From NCBI RefSeq assembly GCF_020080835.1, contig NC_058161.1, positions 28,344,837-28,408,836 on the forward strand: 64,000 bases of DNA, given 5' to 3'. Made by a program: the position numbers and the translations under genes. The notes below the pieces were generated by a model. It was given only the letters and a program-made list of their open reading frames with translations, was not told the DNA's origin and ran no database searches. This stretch comes from Cotesia glomerata. Lineage: Eukaryota > Arthropoda > Insecta > Hymenoptera > Braconidae. Shown piece by piece: positions 23,338 to 34,849 of this stretch (position 1 is its first letter; the number at the start of each line of letters is the position of its first letter).

Positions 23338-23535
23338 ATTATTTATTATTTTAATCGTAATTTCCTTCATTTTCTATCCATTCGTCTCGCCAAATTCTAA
23401 GTTTTTATTTTCGAAACTCAATTCTTTATTATTTTAATCGTAATTTCCTTCATTTTCTATCCATTCGTTTCGTCAAATTCACAATTCTTCATTATTTTAA
23501 TCGCAATTTCTTTCATTATATATCCATTCATCGCT
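23338..23535. repeat. Short tandem block TTTTAATCGTAATTTCCTTC
   Basis: TATTTTAATCGTAATTTCCT, with a following CATTCGTCTCGCCAAATTC-type end, appears three times with decay. It lies inside the long AACTTCCCG family member. Confidence 0.55.
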
Positions 23536-23799
23536 TTCCCATACTAAATCTTGTTCGGAACTTAGAATAATTTTCCCAGTCTTTTAATTTCTTTTACAAT
23601 TAATTCGCTCGGCTTCGTAATAATTTCTCACACGCTTAATTTCTTAATTTAATCATACCTTCGGTAACAATAATATAAAATTATTAACTAAATAAATACA
23701 ATAATTAAATAATAATCGCCGCACTAATAACAATAATTGTTTCTATTAATTTTTAAGTCATTAATAAAAAATAAACCAAAATACTCAAATACAAAAAGT

Positions 23800-25970
23800 A
23801 AAATCTGGGTCATAGGACCTAGAAACTTTAAATTTGGTAGGAATATTACTTTTGCCATGTAGAGGTTAGCTAAGAACGGATTTTAAGAAATTCCACCTCC
23901 AAAGGGATTTGCGGGGGCGTTAAGAATGAAATTTCCGTTTCTAAACTATAGCTCCCATCGACTCCAAATTTGGTAAGGATCTTCTGTAAGAGATGTAGAA
24001 ATAATCTATAAACGAATTTTACAATATCTCACACCCACAGGGGGTTACGGGGGTGGGTGTTAACAATGAAAATTTTAAATTTCCAAACTATAGCTCCTAT
24101 AGGTTCCAAATTTGGTAAGAATCTGCTATATGTGAGGTAGAAATGATCTATAGATCACTTATAAGAGCGGATTTTATGATAACCTATTTCCAATATGGGT
24201 TGCGGGGGTGGGTGTTAACAATGAAAATTTTAAATTTCCAATCTATAGGTCCTACATGCTCCAAATTTGGTAGCTATCTTCTATATGTGATGTAGAAATA
24301 ATTCATGAACGAATTTTACGATATCCCATCCCGAAAATGATTGCGGGGGCGTTAACAATGAAAAATTAGGAAAACGGTTGACCCTGAAGGCCATCCCTGC
24401 AACTTCCCGCTAATTCCATACTTAGGCGCTTAAAATTGCACCAATGGCGTTTTTGAGCTTTTCGAGCTCAAAAATACAATTTATATGTTGTTTTAAGCTC
24501 TTCGAGCTCAAAAAGATAACTTTTCTATGCTTTTGAGCTTTTCAAGCTCAAAAGTTTTATAGAAGGTTGATAAAACACTATTTTTTGAGTTTTTAAACCG
24601 CAATAATTCTTGAATGAATAAACCGATTTTCACGGGGTTGGCAGCATTTAACGCAGTTTTTAAGCCTCACATAGAATCTCAAATTTCGAATTGATCGCGC
24701 TAAGAATTTTGGAGTTATTCCGAAAAAACACTTTTTTCGGTTTTCTTTCGTTCACGATATCTCTCGAACGAATCAACCGATTTTGACCGGACTGGTAGCG
24801 ATCGACGTGGTTTTTTGAGGTTAAGAGCTGATTAGTTTTTGGAATTGAACTATTAAGCCGTTTAAAAGTTATTCCAAAAAAACCACATTTGAAAAATTTT
24901 TTTTTATCAGATTTTTGAAGATTTCTCAAAATCTATTGATCTGAATCGGTCCAAATAGTTTTCAAAATCTAAGTTTAGTCAAACCCTTTCAAATGGCATC
25001 AACCGCGATGAAATTGGTCAAGCCGTTCAAAAGTTATAAGCGGTTCACATACTTTCACACACACACACACACACACACATACATACAGACGCCGTGACAA
25101 CCTCGCGGGGATAGTCAGGGAAGCTTCCTGTGACCTTCAAACGTCGAGATCTGATGAAAACTCGGTTTTTGCAAAACGGGGTGAAAACAATAACTTCCCG
25201 ATTTTTGAAAATCTTCGATTTTCGTAGCGGGAAGTTAAAAATTCTCGATCTTAAACTATAGCTCTATAGGCTACAAATTGGATAGGAATTTTCTGTGAGA
25301 GATGTAGAAATAATATAGGAAAGAATTTTACGATAGCTCACCTTACAGGGGTTTGCGGGGGTGGGTGTTAACTATTGCAATTTTTAATTTCCAAGCTATA
25401 GCTCCTATTGTCGCCAAATTTGGTAGGAGTTTTCTCTTTTCTATATGTGATACAGAAATGATCTAAGAGCGGATTTACGACCAATCATCCCTAATGAGGA
25501 TCGCGTGGGTGGGTTAACAATAAAAAATCTTAATTTCTAAAATATAGCTTCTAAAAGCTGTAAATTTGGTAGGAATTTTTTATTTTTTACGAGGAGATCA
25601 TCTCAAAATGGATTTCAAAAAATTCTACTACCTATAGGGATTGCGGAAGTAGGTGTGTTAAAATCTAAAATTTTAATTTCCAAACTGTAACTTCTACAGT
25701 CTCCAAATTTAGTAGGAATCTTCGTGGATAGTGTGAAGTTCAGCTGAGAATGGATTTTTTCGAATTCTAACCCCAAAAGGGATTGCAGGGGCGTTAACAA
25801 TGAAAATCTCTCATTTTTAAACAATAGTTTCTATGCACTCGAAGTTTTGTTGGAACCTTTCATTTATAATGTAGAAATCATCTCGAATAGGATCTTACAA
25901 AATTCCTCCCCAACATAGGAGAGCGGGAGTAATAATTGTCAAAATATTTTTCAAGTACAGTTCCTACAGA
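23800..25970. repeat. Central tandem repeat, units about 140-160 bp
   Basis: Each unit has AACTATAGCTCCTA, CCAAATTTGGTAGGAAT, GATGTAGAAAT, GAATTTTACGAT and a G-rich end TTGCGGGGGTGGGTGTTAAC. G-rich ends fall at about 23908, 24047, 24207, 24343, 25353, 25500, 25640, 25780 and 25920. The array is interrupted once by a - strand AACTTCCCG copy. No coding frame. Confidence 0.75.
24366..25236 (-). repeat. AACTTCCCG repeat family, full copy inside the tandem array
   Basis: Reads TTAGGAAAACGGTTGACCCT at the left (3' end of the element) and TAGCGGGAAGTT at the right (5' end). Short (CA)n at 25061-25083. It inserted in an A/T run between two units of the array. Confidence 0.75.
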
Positions 25971-26017
25971 TTTCAAACGGGAAATTACAAGGATGGTCTT
26001 CAAGGTCAACCGATTTA

Positions 26018-27554
26018 AATATTTTTTTCTTCATGTCAATTATTATTCATTTTTGGAAAATAGCCACGGGAATGTTATAGTGATTGCATATTGAAAGTTA
26101 CAATAAATATTAGCTAGAATTTTTATTAATTATATCAACTGTGATTTTATTATAATTCTTCTAACCCGTTATCACCTATTCGGTCATTTTCATGCTAGTA
26201 TAAATCTAATTTCAAGTGGATGGAAATTTCCATCTTCACTAACAATTTGAGACAATTCGTCTTCGGATAGTTAGGTCGATGGGCAACCATTGAACTTGAA
26301 CACTAGTTAGCTGGTGAATTCTAGTATCTGTTCGACTATATGTTAAGTATTAACGATGGAAAGCTACTGAGAATAAAGGGCAACTTTGAAAAAATCCATG
26401 AAAAATTAACCAAGCCAGGAATCGAACCTGGATCTCCCCGATTACATGTAGGAGGTAGCGTAATATTGACAACTACTGAGAGTTAAGTGTATACTGAGAG
26501 AAAGTAAGTGGAGAATGACCCGGTAGCTTAACTGGTAAAGCATCCTGGCATAAAGCATATTGTCCCCACTACCTGAGTTTACAGGACTCGTCCTAGGTCA
26601 GTACTGTCTAACAGCTATAAAATGGGTTCTGTTGGTTCCCCGTTTAAAAACATTTTCCACTTAAAGCGTTGTCAAATCCTATAATTGTTTAACACTAAAG
26701 TAGGTACGCTACTGCTCAAAGAAGAATTTATTAATTAAGAAAAAAGTTAATGATTAAGTAAATGATTGAAAATGACAAAAGGATTCCTCACGGGACGAGG
26801 AACGAGACGGTAATTACTTATGTGTTGACGGCGATACATCACTGTAAAGCCATTCAAAGCACACCCCTTAACGGTATGGAAGATGCATTATTTCTTCCCC
26901 GGTAAGGGCCCATCTCCCCGAGGCTGTTGAGTTCAATTCATTAGAGTACTCCATTCACTCGTAACTGAAGACGTCAATCGCATCGTCGAGCCCTTACAGG
27001 TTTCCAACCATGACTTGTTGGACCGCCTTGAGAGTCCCCGTTGTCAATTTTTATATATTCAAACTACCCTGTGCATAAGCACTTGCGAGAAAGTTCTACT
27101 GTGGCGCCATCTGTCTTCGTCAATGGTCAATATAATAAACATTAAATTGTACAATAATTGTTTAAGCAATTATTCATATGCTTTTAAAATTTTATTATTC
27201 AATAATGTTTATTCATATAAGTAAACAATATATGTAGGTCATTCCATACGAAATACTGCCTGTTAAAAATTATTAAAAAAACCGGAAATATTACTTGTTT
27301 TTTCAATTTGTGAGAGACGTGCCTTCTTATAATTTTTATTCATCAAGTAACGTTTTTTTACTCAAAAATCAGTGATTACACCTGTGAAATTGTGTGCATC
27401 TGCCTGATTTTATGACATTCAATTTTTAATTTGTTTTATTTAAATAAAATTTGTTGATTTTATGTTCGAAATTCAATGGTTCTGTTCAGTTGAACTAAGT
27501 TCTAAGTGAACTAAGTAAGAATTAGTATAGTCAAAGCATTTTTTACTATATTTA
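26018..27554. other. Non-coding region with tRNA-like debris
   Basis: 26404-26450 is the 3' half of a tRNA-like sequence on the - strand (B box GGTTCGATTCC). 26519-26610 is a decayed tRNA-like segment (CCGGTAGCTTAACTGGTAAAG). About 26760-27130 is less AT-rich and includes GGCGCCATCTGT, a phrase common near insect LTRs. No open frame is convincing. Confidence 0.4.
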
Positions 27555-28476
27555 TTCTTACTCAAAACTCTAAAATAGCAGTTTAATAAAACGCAATTTT
27601 TTGAATTTTCAAACGGCAATAACTTTTGAATGAATGAACCGATTTTCACGTGGTTGGCGGCATTCGACGCAGTTTTTGAAGTTTTATAAAGAACCTTCAA
27701 GTTTAAATCGATCAAGCCAGGAATTTCGAAGGAATTCCGAAAAAATACTTTTTTTGGTTTTCTTTCGACAACGATAACTCACGAACGAATCAACCGATTT
27801 TGACCGGGTTTGCGGTAATCGACGTGGTTTTTTGATCTTAAGAACTAATTAGATTTAGGAATTGATCGGTGAAGCCATTTAAAAGTAATTCCAAAAAAAC
27901 CACAATTCAAAAAATTTTTTTTGACAGTTTTTTTGAGATTTCTCAAAATCTACTGGTTTGAATCGGTCCGAAGTGTACTCTCTTAATAAAAATCAGTAGA
28001 ATTTCACTGGTTCGCCAGTGGAAGTTCACTGATTCCAACCAGTGAATACAATGTCACTGGTGAATCAGTGGATTTCACTGATTCAACCAGTGGACAAACC
28101 AGCATGCATGCGCGCAGATGTGTTGTTCACTGATTCAATCAGTGGATTTCACTGATTCACCAGTGAAATTGCATTCACTGGTTGAAATCAGTGACCTCCA
28201 CAGGTGAACCAGTGAAATTCCACTGATTTCTTTTGAGAGAGTATTCAAAATCTAAGTTTGTTCAAGCCCTTTCGAATGGCGTCAATCGCGATGAAATCGG
28301 TCAAGCCGTTCTAAAGTTATAAGAGGGTCACATACATACATACACACATACATACATACAGACATACTGACATCTTCGCGAAAACATTTAGGGAAGCTTC
28401 GTAGGACCTCAAAACGTCAAGATCTGATGAGAACTTCCCGATTTTTGAAAATTTTCAATTTTCTTAGCGGAAAGTT
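27555..28476 (-). repeat. AACTTCCCG repeat, 3'-truncated copy
   Basis: The right end has CTTAGCGGAAAGTT (5' end of the family) and the left end stops before the usual 3' tail. The TG core is replaced by a short CATACATA tract at 28330-28360. It is broken by a small palindromic element at 27978-28241. Confidence 0.65.
27978..28241. mobile_element. TA-flanked palindromic MITE with CACTGATT subrepeats
   Basis: CTCTCTTAATAAAAATCAGT is mirrored by ACTGATTTCTTTTGAGAGAG, flanked on both sides by TA. The body is repeated CACTGGTT, CAGTGAA and CACTGATTC on both strands. TA duplication suggests mobilisation by a Tc1/mariner-type enzyme. It sits inside an AACTTCCCG repeat, which shows where the unbroken sequence joined. 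Confidence 0.75.
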
Positions 28477-28719
28477 AAAAATGAGAAATATTTGTATTTA
28501 ATTTTTCAATTACATTTTTTATGAAAGACAAAGCAAATTTTCAATTATAAATCAAAAAAACTCAATTCAATACGTTCAATAATTCTTTACTACACTAATT
28601 TTTAGCTAAAAAACTTATTTGAGTTACAGTAATTAATACAAATCACAATGCTGATCACTAGTCTATAAACCTAGTTAACGGTTTAGTATCTTTTTCATGA
28701 AAAAAATAGCATCTATCGG
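28477..28719. other. Short spacer, nothing seen
   Basis: AT-rich. 28490-28560 reads as the reverse complement of sequence at about 361-450 (AATTTGCTTTGTCATTTAT), so it is a shared repeat flank. Confidence 0.4.
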
Positions 28720-29362
28720 TGTTCGGTGAACAAGGCCCAGTAGCGATTAACTCGCTCCTGGGGGACTCCCAAATTCAAGAGACGCACCTGTCCACCGCTA
28801 GTTCCCGCAAAATCGAACCGCCAATAGAAAATCAGCCTCTCGATCACGCCATGAATCGACCGCTTTATTGGCTGATCGCTCCCGCTAGACATGCGCAATA
28901 GCCTTCTTCCCCAACTCAACGAGGAAGAAGACGAACTATTGTTATTATCTTTCGCTTCCACGCTTTCGTTGCAACAAGTCGCCATTAATTCCGCTTTACT
29001 TTCGCTTATTGTTAATTAACCGCATTTCGCTATTTTTATAATTTAAATTGCTTAAATTAACCGCTAATAATTCGCTCTAATTTGTTACAGATAAATTGTG
29101 TTATTTGTGCATTTATTTCACCGCTTTTATAGTGCCGGCAGAGTGTTCACCCACGTGTCAACCGGTATCGCTTGTGCTAACCACGCTGTGTATTATAAAT
29201 CCGCTTTTATTTAAACAATCCGCTATTTAACATATTAAATATAACTTGTATTTAGTGTAAATAAATTTATAGTGTTAATTTTGATAATTATTTACGCGTT
29301 TTAATTGAGATATCCAGACCTAAACCTGATCCCCGCTTTTCCGCTCTTTCAGTAATTATTCA
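28720..29362 (+). mobile_element. Solo LTR of a BEL/Pao-type retrotransposon
   Basis: Starts TGTTCGGTGAACAAGGCC and ends TAATTATTCA, so it has TG/CA termini over 643 bp. ATCGG flanks both sides (28715-28719 and 29363-29367), a 5-bp duplication as expected for BEL/Pao. The last about 270 bp closely match 62255-62512, the LTR piece in front of the BEL/Pao remains at the window end. The sequence uses CCGCT-type words very often. Frames inside it are not coding. Confidence 0.8.
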
Positions 29363-30519
29363 ATCGGCTATTCTCGACATGTCAACTTTTAATTAAAAAA
29401 ATATAATTTTTTTGATTTATAACCGAAAAAACTTACAGAAATCAATTACTGTATTACTGAATAATTATAATGACATGCGCATATTGCTCATAATAAATAT
29501 ACGGATTTTGTATTACAACAAAAGTCTGTTCAAGTTCGAAAAGTCTGTTCAAGTACTGGTCCCATTTTTATAAGAGTTCAAGTACTGGGTACTTAACCTA
29601 AATTCAACGTGAAATATTATAAATTATTAAGGGTCCAGGTCGATTCATCTCCGAAAAATTCACCCTCCGGTATAGTAATTTTAACGAATGAAAATTCAAC
29701 CCTATAATTCATCAGAGTAGTATCAATTCATCATTTGCTTTAAAGAATTTATTTATCGAGAGTGAGGGACTTTGCCCTCCAACTCCCATAAGGGTTTTGC
29801 CCCTAGAGTCCATCTGGACTCTACTATAACACCGGTATTATCAATATTAATAAATGCAATGAATGAAATAATGAAATAACAATATTTAAATCAACTGTTC
29901 TATTAAAATCAATTATTCTATTTATTTATTTATTTACTCAATTATCGACCCAACAGCCAGAAGGCCAATGGCAGAGTTTAAAAAAAATTATATTAATGCA
30001 GTATGTCCATTACACCAGGTTACAAAAATTGCACATTCTGCGTAGCTATACATTTTATCATACATCTCACCATACATAGTTGACTGATTTGTAAAATTTT
30101 TTTGAATATTGTGGAAGGCTTATTTCACACACGATTCCGTAGATTTTTATTTTACAATCAAAAATCCCCGAAAAAAGATCCCCAAGATGAACCATCCTAT
30201 GACAAAATATCCCAGTGACAAAATATTACTCGACGTAATGCCGGATCATCAGGATCATAATCTTTTTATTTGTTAAGAGTTTGTTTATTTAATAATTTAC
30301 ATATTTTTTTTATAAACCTCGGTCAAAACAAACTAATTAATATAAACTAATTTTCGTTATATCATAAGTAGACAAAATTCTAAGTACACGTGAATAATTG
30401 TGTATTTTCGGACAAGCTCTCTTCATGGTCCGCGCGAGTTGATAACCCGACTCAAAACTTCACCAAATTTATTCTCTACGTTTTCCCTTCAACGATTACC
30501 ATATCAACACCCATCAAGA
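29363..30519. other. Non-coding, with possible LINE 3' UTR piece
   Basis: About 29925-30075 (CAGCCAGAAGGCCAATGGCAGAG) resembles the 3' UTR of the CR1/Jockey-like LINEs at 11974 and 41925. CG-rich phrase pair at 29760-29820 (TTTGCCCTCC, TTTTGCCCCTAGAG). No gene otherwise. Confidence 0.35.
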
Positions 30520-30699
30520 ATGACGTCAGCTGCTGTTCGAAAATACTTGGCAAAAAAAGAAAACCAAACTCCAGAAGACCACATTACACTGGACGATCTC
30601 GAGAAAATTATATCGCTATTATCACTTGAGGAATTTGCGATCATCAAAGACGCCCTCTTGAAGTTCATCATCGATAAAATGGAGTCCTTAGAAGAGTGA
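30520..30699 (+). CDS. Possible small gene, 59 residues, unknown function
   Basis: An ATG in a fair context (ATCAAGAATGA) opens 59 codons ending TGA. The product begins MTSAAVRKYLAKKENQ and continues with leucine-, lysine- and glutamate-rich stretches (LEKIISLLSLEEFAIIKDAL) that could form amphipathic helices. Codon use is less AT-biased than the flanks. AATAAA lies at 30839-30844, about 140 bases downstream. No domain, signal peptide or membrane segment is recognised. The frame extends upstream to about 30400 without a better start. It could be a real short gene, one exon, or chance. Confidence 0.35.
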   Translation: MTSAAVRKYLAKKENQTPEDHITLDDLEKIISLLSLEEFAIIKDALLKFIIDKMESLEE

Positions 30700-31210
30700 A
30701 CCAGTGGTTCTACTTTAATATAATTCAAATGGCCTTTTTCAAGGCCGCAAATTTTTCACAACGTAAGATTATTTCAAGCTTATAAATAGACTAAATTTTC
30801 GATTTACATCAAAGCTATAGGTAGCTATATTAACTTTTAATAAATTGTGTTTAACAAATGATTTATTAACTGTTAATAAATGGCATCCAGAGCTTTCTAT
30901 GTCAAAGAAGAATAGAATTTGACAAAAATATTTCTTCTATTATACACTAAGAGAAAAAATTCTTTCGAAAAACATGTGACACGAGATTAATTTGTTGAAA
31001 ATTTTCAACAAATTTGTTTCTTAATTGAAGAAACCAAAATTTTCCTTAGAATAACTTAAGGACGTTCCGAGAAAAACCCGTTTTCTTAAAATATTTTTGA
31101 AATATTTAGTACTTATACTCATAAGTATCGTCTATACGCAGGAATTTTTTTAAATAACAAGTATTTTTTATCAAAAATAACATAAACGAGCGGTATTCAG
31201 TTTTTTATGA
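30700..31210. other. Non-coding, with poly(A) signal candidate
   Basis: AATAAA at 30839-30844 could serve the small frame upstream. The rest is AT-rich with AAAATTTTC-type inverted motifs at 30985-31060. No gene. Confidence 0.35.
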
Positions 31211-31485
31211 AAATAATAGTATAAGAAAAACAAAAAACAGGCTTTTTATAGAAAACCAAACTAAATGATAGAAAATAAATTTTAATGAATATAAATTGAT
31301 AATAGTATAAATTAGAAAAAAATGTATTTTATTTTTAAAAAAGCCTGGGCCTCATGGTGTCAATAGTTGAAAATATTTTATTGATAGATATGAGTAGAAG
31401 AATTATCATTTTACTAATATCTTAAAAAGCATCCAACACATTTTTTAAAATAAAATACATTTTTTCTAATTTACACCATTTTTAA
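31211..31485. mobile_element. Foldback MITE, second copy
   Basis: Same family as 10589-10992: AATAATAGTATAAG, GAAAACCAAACTAAA, TGTATTTTATTTTTAAAAAAG, then the spacer in the opposite orientation and a shortened right arm (TAAAATACATTTTTTCTAATT). Confidence 0.65.
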
Positions 31486-31506
31486 ATCAGATTCATTGGT
31501 TCTACG

Positions 31507-31904
31507 TCATTAGATCCATGGTCATTATGGAAACATACCATAAGATCCGAGGCCATTATATCCGCGATACTGTATCTGCAACATTATATCCGCGCGACAT
31601 GAAATCCTTGGCGTTATATCCATGCCATAATATCTTTGTGCCATTAGATCCGCGACGTTATGACGCTGATGATGATGTTGACGTTACGATGATTTTGATG
31701 ATATTTTTCGAGAGGGTCCAGGGGTGGAGCCCCGGTGGCGGTTGGGGGGCGAAACCCCCTAGTTGAAAAATGAGTGATGTTACATATGAATGTAATGTGG
31801 CATACTGATGATGATGATGATGGTGATGGTGATGATGATGATAATGATAATGGTGATGGTGATTATGATGATGGTGATGATGATAATGATGATGATCATT
31901 GTCA
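31507..31904. repeat. CATTATATCCGCG degenerate repeat and GATGAT microsatellite
   Basis: 31507-31662 repeats a phrase of about 25-30 bp like CATTATATCCGCGANNN (also CATTAGATCC and CGTTATATCC). 31661-31700 and 31806-31900 are GAT/GATAAT microsatellite, with a CG-rich phrase (GGTGGAGCCCCGG, GGGGCGAAACCCCC) between them. Confidence 0.55.
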
Positions 31905-31911
31905 CGGTGTC

Positions 31912-31979
<68 letters not shown>

Positions 31980-32644
31980 TATGTGAACCGCTTATAACTT
32001 TTGAACGGCTTGACCGATTTCATCGCGGTTGGTGCCATTCGAAAGGGCTTGACCAAACTTAGATTTAGAAAACAATTTGGACCGATTCAGATCAATAGAT
32101 TTTGAGAAATCTTCAAAAAACTGAAAAAAAATGTTTTCCAAATGTGGTTTTTTTGGAAAAACTTTTAAACGGCTTAAAGGTTCAATTCCAAAAACTAATC
32201 AGCTTTTAACCTCAAAAAACCACGTCGATCGCCACCAGTCCGGTCAAAATCGGTTGATTCGTTCGAGAGATATCGTGAACGAAAGAAAACCGAAAAAAGT
32301 GTTTTTTCGGAATAACTCCAAAATTCCTAGCGCGATCAATTCAAAATTTAAGATTCTTTGTGAGGCTTAAAAAACTGCGTCGAATGCTTCTAACCGCGTA
32401 AAAATCGGTTTATTCATTTAAAAGTTATTGCGGTTTAAAAATTCAAAAAATAGTGTCATCAAATCTCTATCAGACTTTTGAGCTCGAAGAGCTTTAAAGC
32501 ATAAGAAAGCAATCTCTGAGCTCGGAGAGCTCAAAATAATCCATAAATTGTATTTTTGAGCTCGAAGAGTGCAATTTTAAGCGCCTAAGTATGGAATTAG
32601 CGGGAAGTTGCAGGGATGGCCTTCAGGGTCAACCGTTTTCCTAA
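31905..32644 (+). repeat. AACTTCCCG repeat, 5'-truncated copy
   Basis: Starts in the TG core (31915-31976), joined to the GAT microsatellite, and has the full 3' half ending CCGTTTTCCTAA. The 5' part with AACTTCCCG is missing. Confidence 0.65.
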
Positions 32645-33239
32645 TTTTTTTTATCAGTTACACAATTTATTTTTTCTTAAAAAATGAATGAGCGTTATGA
32701 GGCGTGCACTTTTGGATTTTCCAAACTTTTTAATTTCTAAACCCAAAAAGGTATACAATTTAAGACATACGTACTTTTGCCATTTGAAACGCGACATACT
32801 AAAATTTCCCTTAATTTCACTATTGAAATTTTAAAAAATCTTTCAAAGCTTTGACAACCTTGAAAAGTATCAATTTGTTCCCCTGACGCGCTCCCCTGTT
32901 CATTTGACATTTTTCCTGCGGAACGCGCAACAGAGGAGGCATACGTGTCGTTCAATAATGCGTCAAAGTCATATATCAATAACAATAACCGGGTAAGTAA
33001 AAACAATTGCAACAGACACGTCAACGGAAGGACTATCGCTGATAGGCTTGACGGTCGTAAAATGCGCCCGGGCAAAGGAAATAGGAGGTAATGTGGTGGA
33101 TCCGTAGGGTCATCCCCGCGGCAACCGACGTACAAACACCATTTTCCCGGGTATCTGGTTACCCAGGACTTTTGCTACAGCTATTTAGTATTACCAAGTG
33201 CTACGAACAACATCCTGATGTACTCATCCGTCCAACATC
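32645..33239 (+). promoter_or_regulatory. Upstream region of the downstream receptor gene
   Basis: About 32860-33239 is less AT-rich and not repetitive, unlike its surroundings. It directly precedes the ATG of the receptor first exon. It probably holds promoter and 5' UTR. No TATA box could be fixed. A - strand frame through it (32737-33135) shows no domain and is not called. Confidence 0.4.
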
Positions 33240-33351
33240 ATGAATAATTTCCACTGGTGGGCCATTTTCGGAGCTTTGGTCTTTTGGCCATGCTCCGTTT
33301 TCACCGAACAAGTTGTCCAGCAGTCAACCGGTCTCAGGCCAGTAAATCTGT
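33240..33351 (+). CDS. Ir25a-like receptor, exon 1 (downstream copy)
   Basis: ATG at 33240 opens 37 codons that begin MNNFHWWAIFGALVFWPC, a typical signal peptide with a hydrophobic core at residues 6-18. The exon ends at 33351 before a strong donor GTATGT and leaves one base of a split codon. Joined to 38429 it gives TTG and the stretch PVNLLVIIDKGNELA. This lines up with the start of the amino-terminal domain in insect Ir25a, which reads NINVLFINEVDNE in the fly as remembered. Phase and protein agreement together support the join. It belongs to a different gene copy from the C-terminal exon at 5626. Confidence 0.75.
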
Positions 33352-34849
33352 GTATGTATTTTTTAGAATTTTTGGTATTTTGTGTTAAATTTTTTTTTTT
33401 TGCGATCCAATTTTTATTATTTATCATCGGATTTTTTTCTTCTGAACAAATTAAAAAATTAAAATATTTAATGGGATTTTAATGTTCATATAAGATTTAA
33501 AAAGAAATCGAATTTTTAATTTTTTACTTAAATATTTAATTTTTTATTTAAAAATTTAATTTTTTTTTTTAATTCAATTTTTTGTTTAAATATTTAATTT
33601 TTTATTTAAAAATTTAATTTTTTAATTAAAAATTTTTTATATAAAGAAAATTAAATTTTTTTTTTAAATAATACATTTTTGGAATTTCTCTTAAATTACT
33701 CGATTTCTGAATAAGAATTTAATAAATTCTCAAGAAAATATGAGAAATTTTATTTTCATCTATAGAAAATTATCGATCAGAACTTAAGAGACAAGTAAAA
33801 AAAATATTTATTTGATTTTTATGTAGTAATTATTGAAAAAAAATTTTTTTGAACATGATTAAATAACAAGCATTAAATTTCAAATTATGTTTGGGTATTT
33901 TATTACGATGCCCATCTTCCATATTGCCAAAATTAAATTTCAAATCACACGCCTTCTTTATGTGCCATCTATGTACGTCATTTCCCTCATTCTCAGCATC
34001 AAAACAGACAAATGGACGAAGAAATATTTTTATTTATCTTTAAATTATTGACGAATCACTATAAAATTGATTTAACTTCTAAAAGTTTATAATTACGTTA
34101 AAGAGGTTCGACCGAATCTAATGTGAAAAATAATTTCCAACTTTGAGCTTTGAAATTAAGTAGGGGAACCTGGGGCACGAAGGCCCCCCTCAAAAATTAG
34201 GTGAAAATTTTTTTTTTCAATTTCACTCAAGTTATGACCTCTATAATGTTTTTATGATATTTTGGGCCAATATGTGATATGTGGGGCATAATGGACCACT
34301 CGAGAAAAAAATTGTAACTAAAAAAAATTTTTTTTTTTTTTTTTTTTTTTTTCAAATTGTGATAAAATTGTGGTAAAATGAATTAGAAAAAATTTAATTG
34401 AACTAAAAAATTTAACAAAAAATTGAATCATACAGAGGAGCATAACGGCTCCTCTCATAAATTAAGTAAAAATTTTTTTTTCAATTTTCCGTCAAGTTAT
34501 GGCCTTTATGATATTTTGGGTCAATATGTGATATGTGGGGCATAATGGATGACTCAAAAAAAAATGACAAATTTAAAGAATTCATTTTAGGCCTTTTCAG
34601 GTCAATGAATCAGAATAAATTTAATTAAACTGAAAAATTTAATGAAAAGTTGAATTATATTTATAAAAAATTGAAAACACAGTTTTTTAAAATTAAAACA
34701 GTAATAATTATATTGTTAATTATTAATCACGGTATCCTCGGCACCAGACAGAAACCTAATCTCAAAGTTTTATTTGAATTTCTCCAAGGATGTCTTACTT
34801 TACGCAATTCATATTTTTAATTTTGGCTTGATAAAAATATAAAAAAAAA

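Larger units (their letters stand above)
22336..26017 (+). mobile_element. Long member of the AACTTCCCG family with central tandem repeats
   Basis: The left end (AACTTCTCGTTTCGAAAATT, then GAAAGTTATTGATT) and right end (AAACGGGAAATTACAAGGAT, then GGTCTTCAAGGTCAACCG) are diverged versions of the family's two ends, but about 3.7 kb apart. Inside are a 3 x 51-bp repeat, a roughly 70-90-bp-spaced repeat at 23338-23535 and eight or more units of about 140-160 bp. A younger copy sits in the middle (24366-25236). The layout resembles DINE-TR1 of flies, a Helentron-related element with central tandem repeats. No Rep/helicase frame is visible. Confidence 0.5.

Noticed and set aside
28713..28985. Frames on both strands in the solo LTR
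   Set aside because: They lie in an LTR with clear TG/CA ends and a 5-bp duplication, where coding is not expected.
32737..33135. 132-codon - strand frame upstream of the receptor
   Set aside because: It has no recognisable domain. It overlaps the likely promoter of the + strand receptor gene.
33240..33482. 80-codon single-exon protein
   Set aside because: Past the GTATGT donor the translation becomes Phe/Ile-rich intron. The splice to 38429 explains the first 37 codons better.
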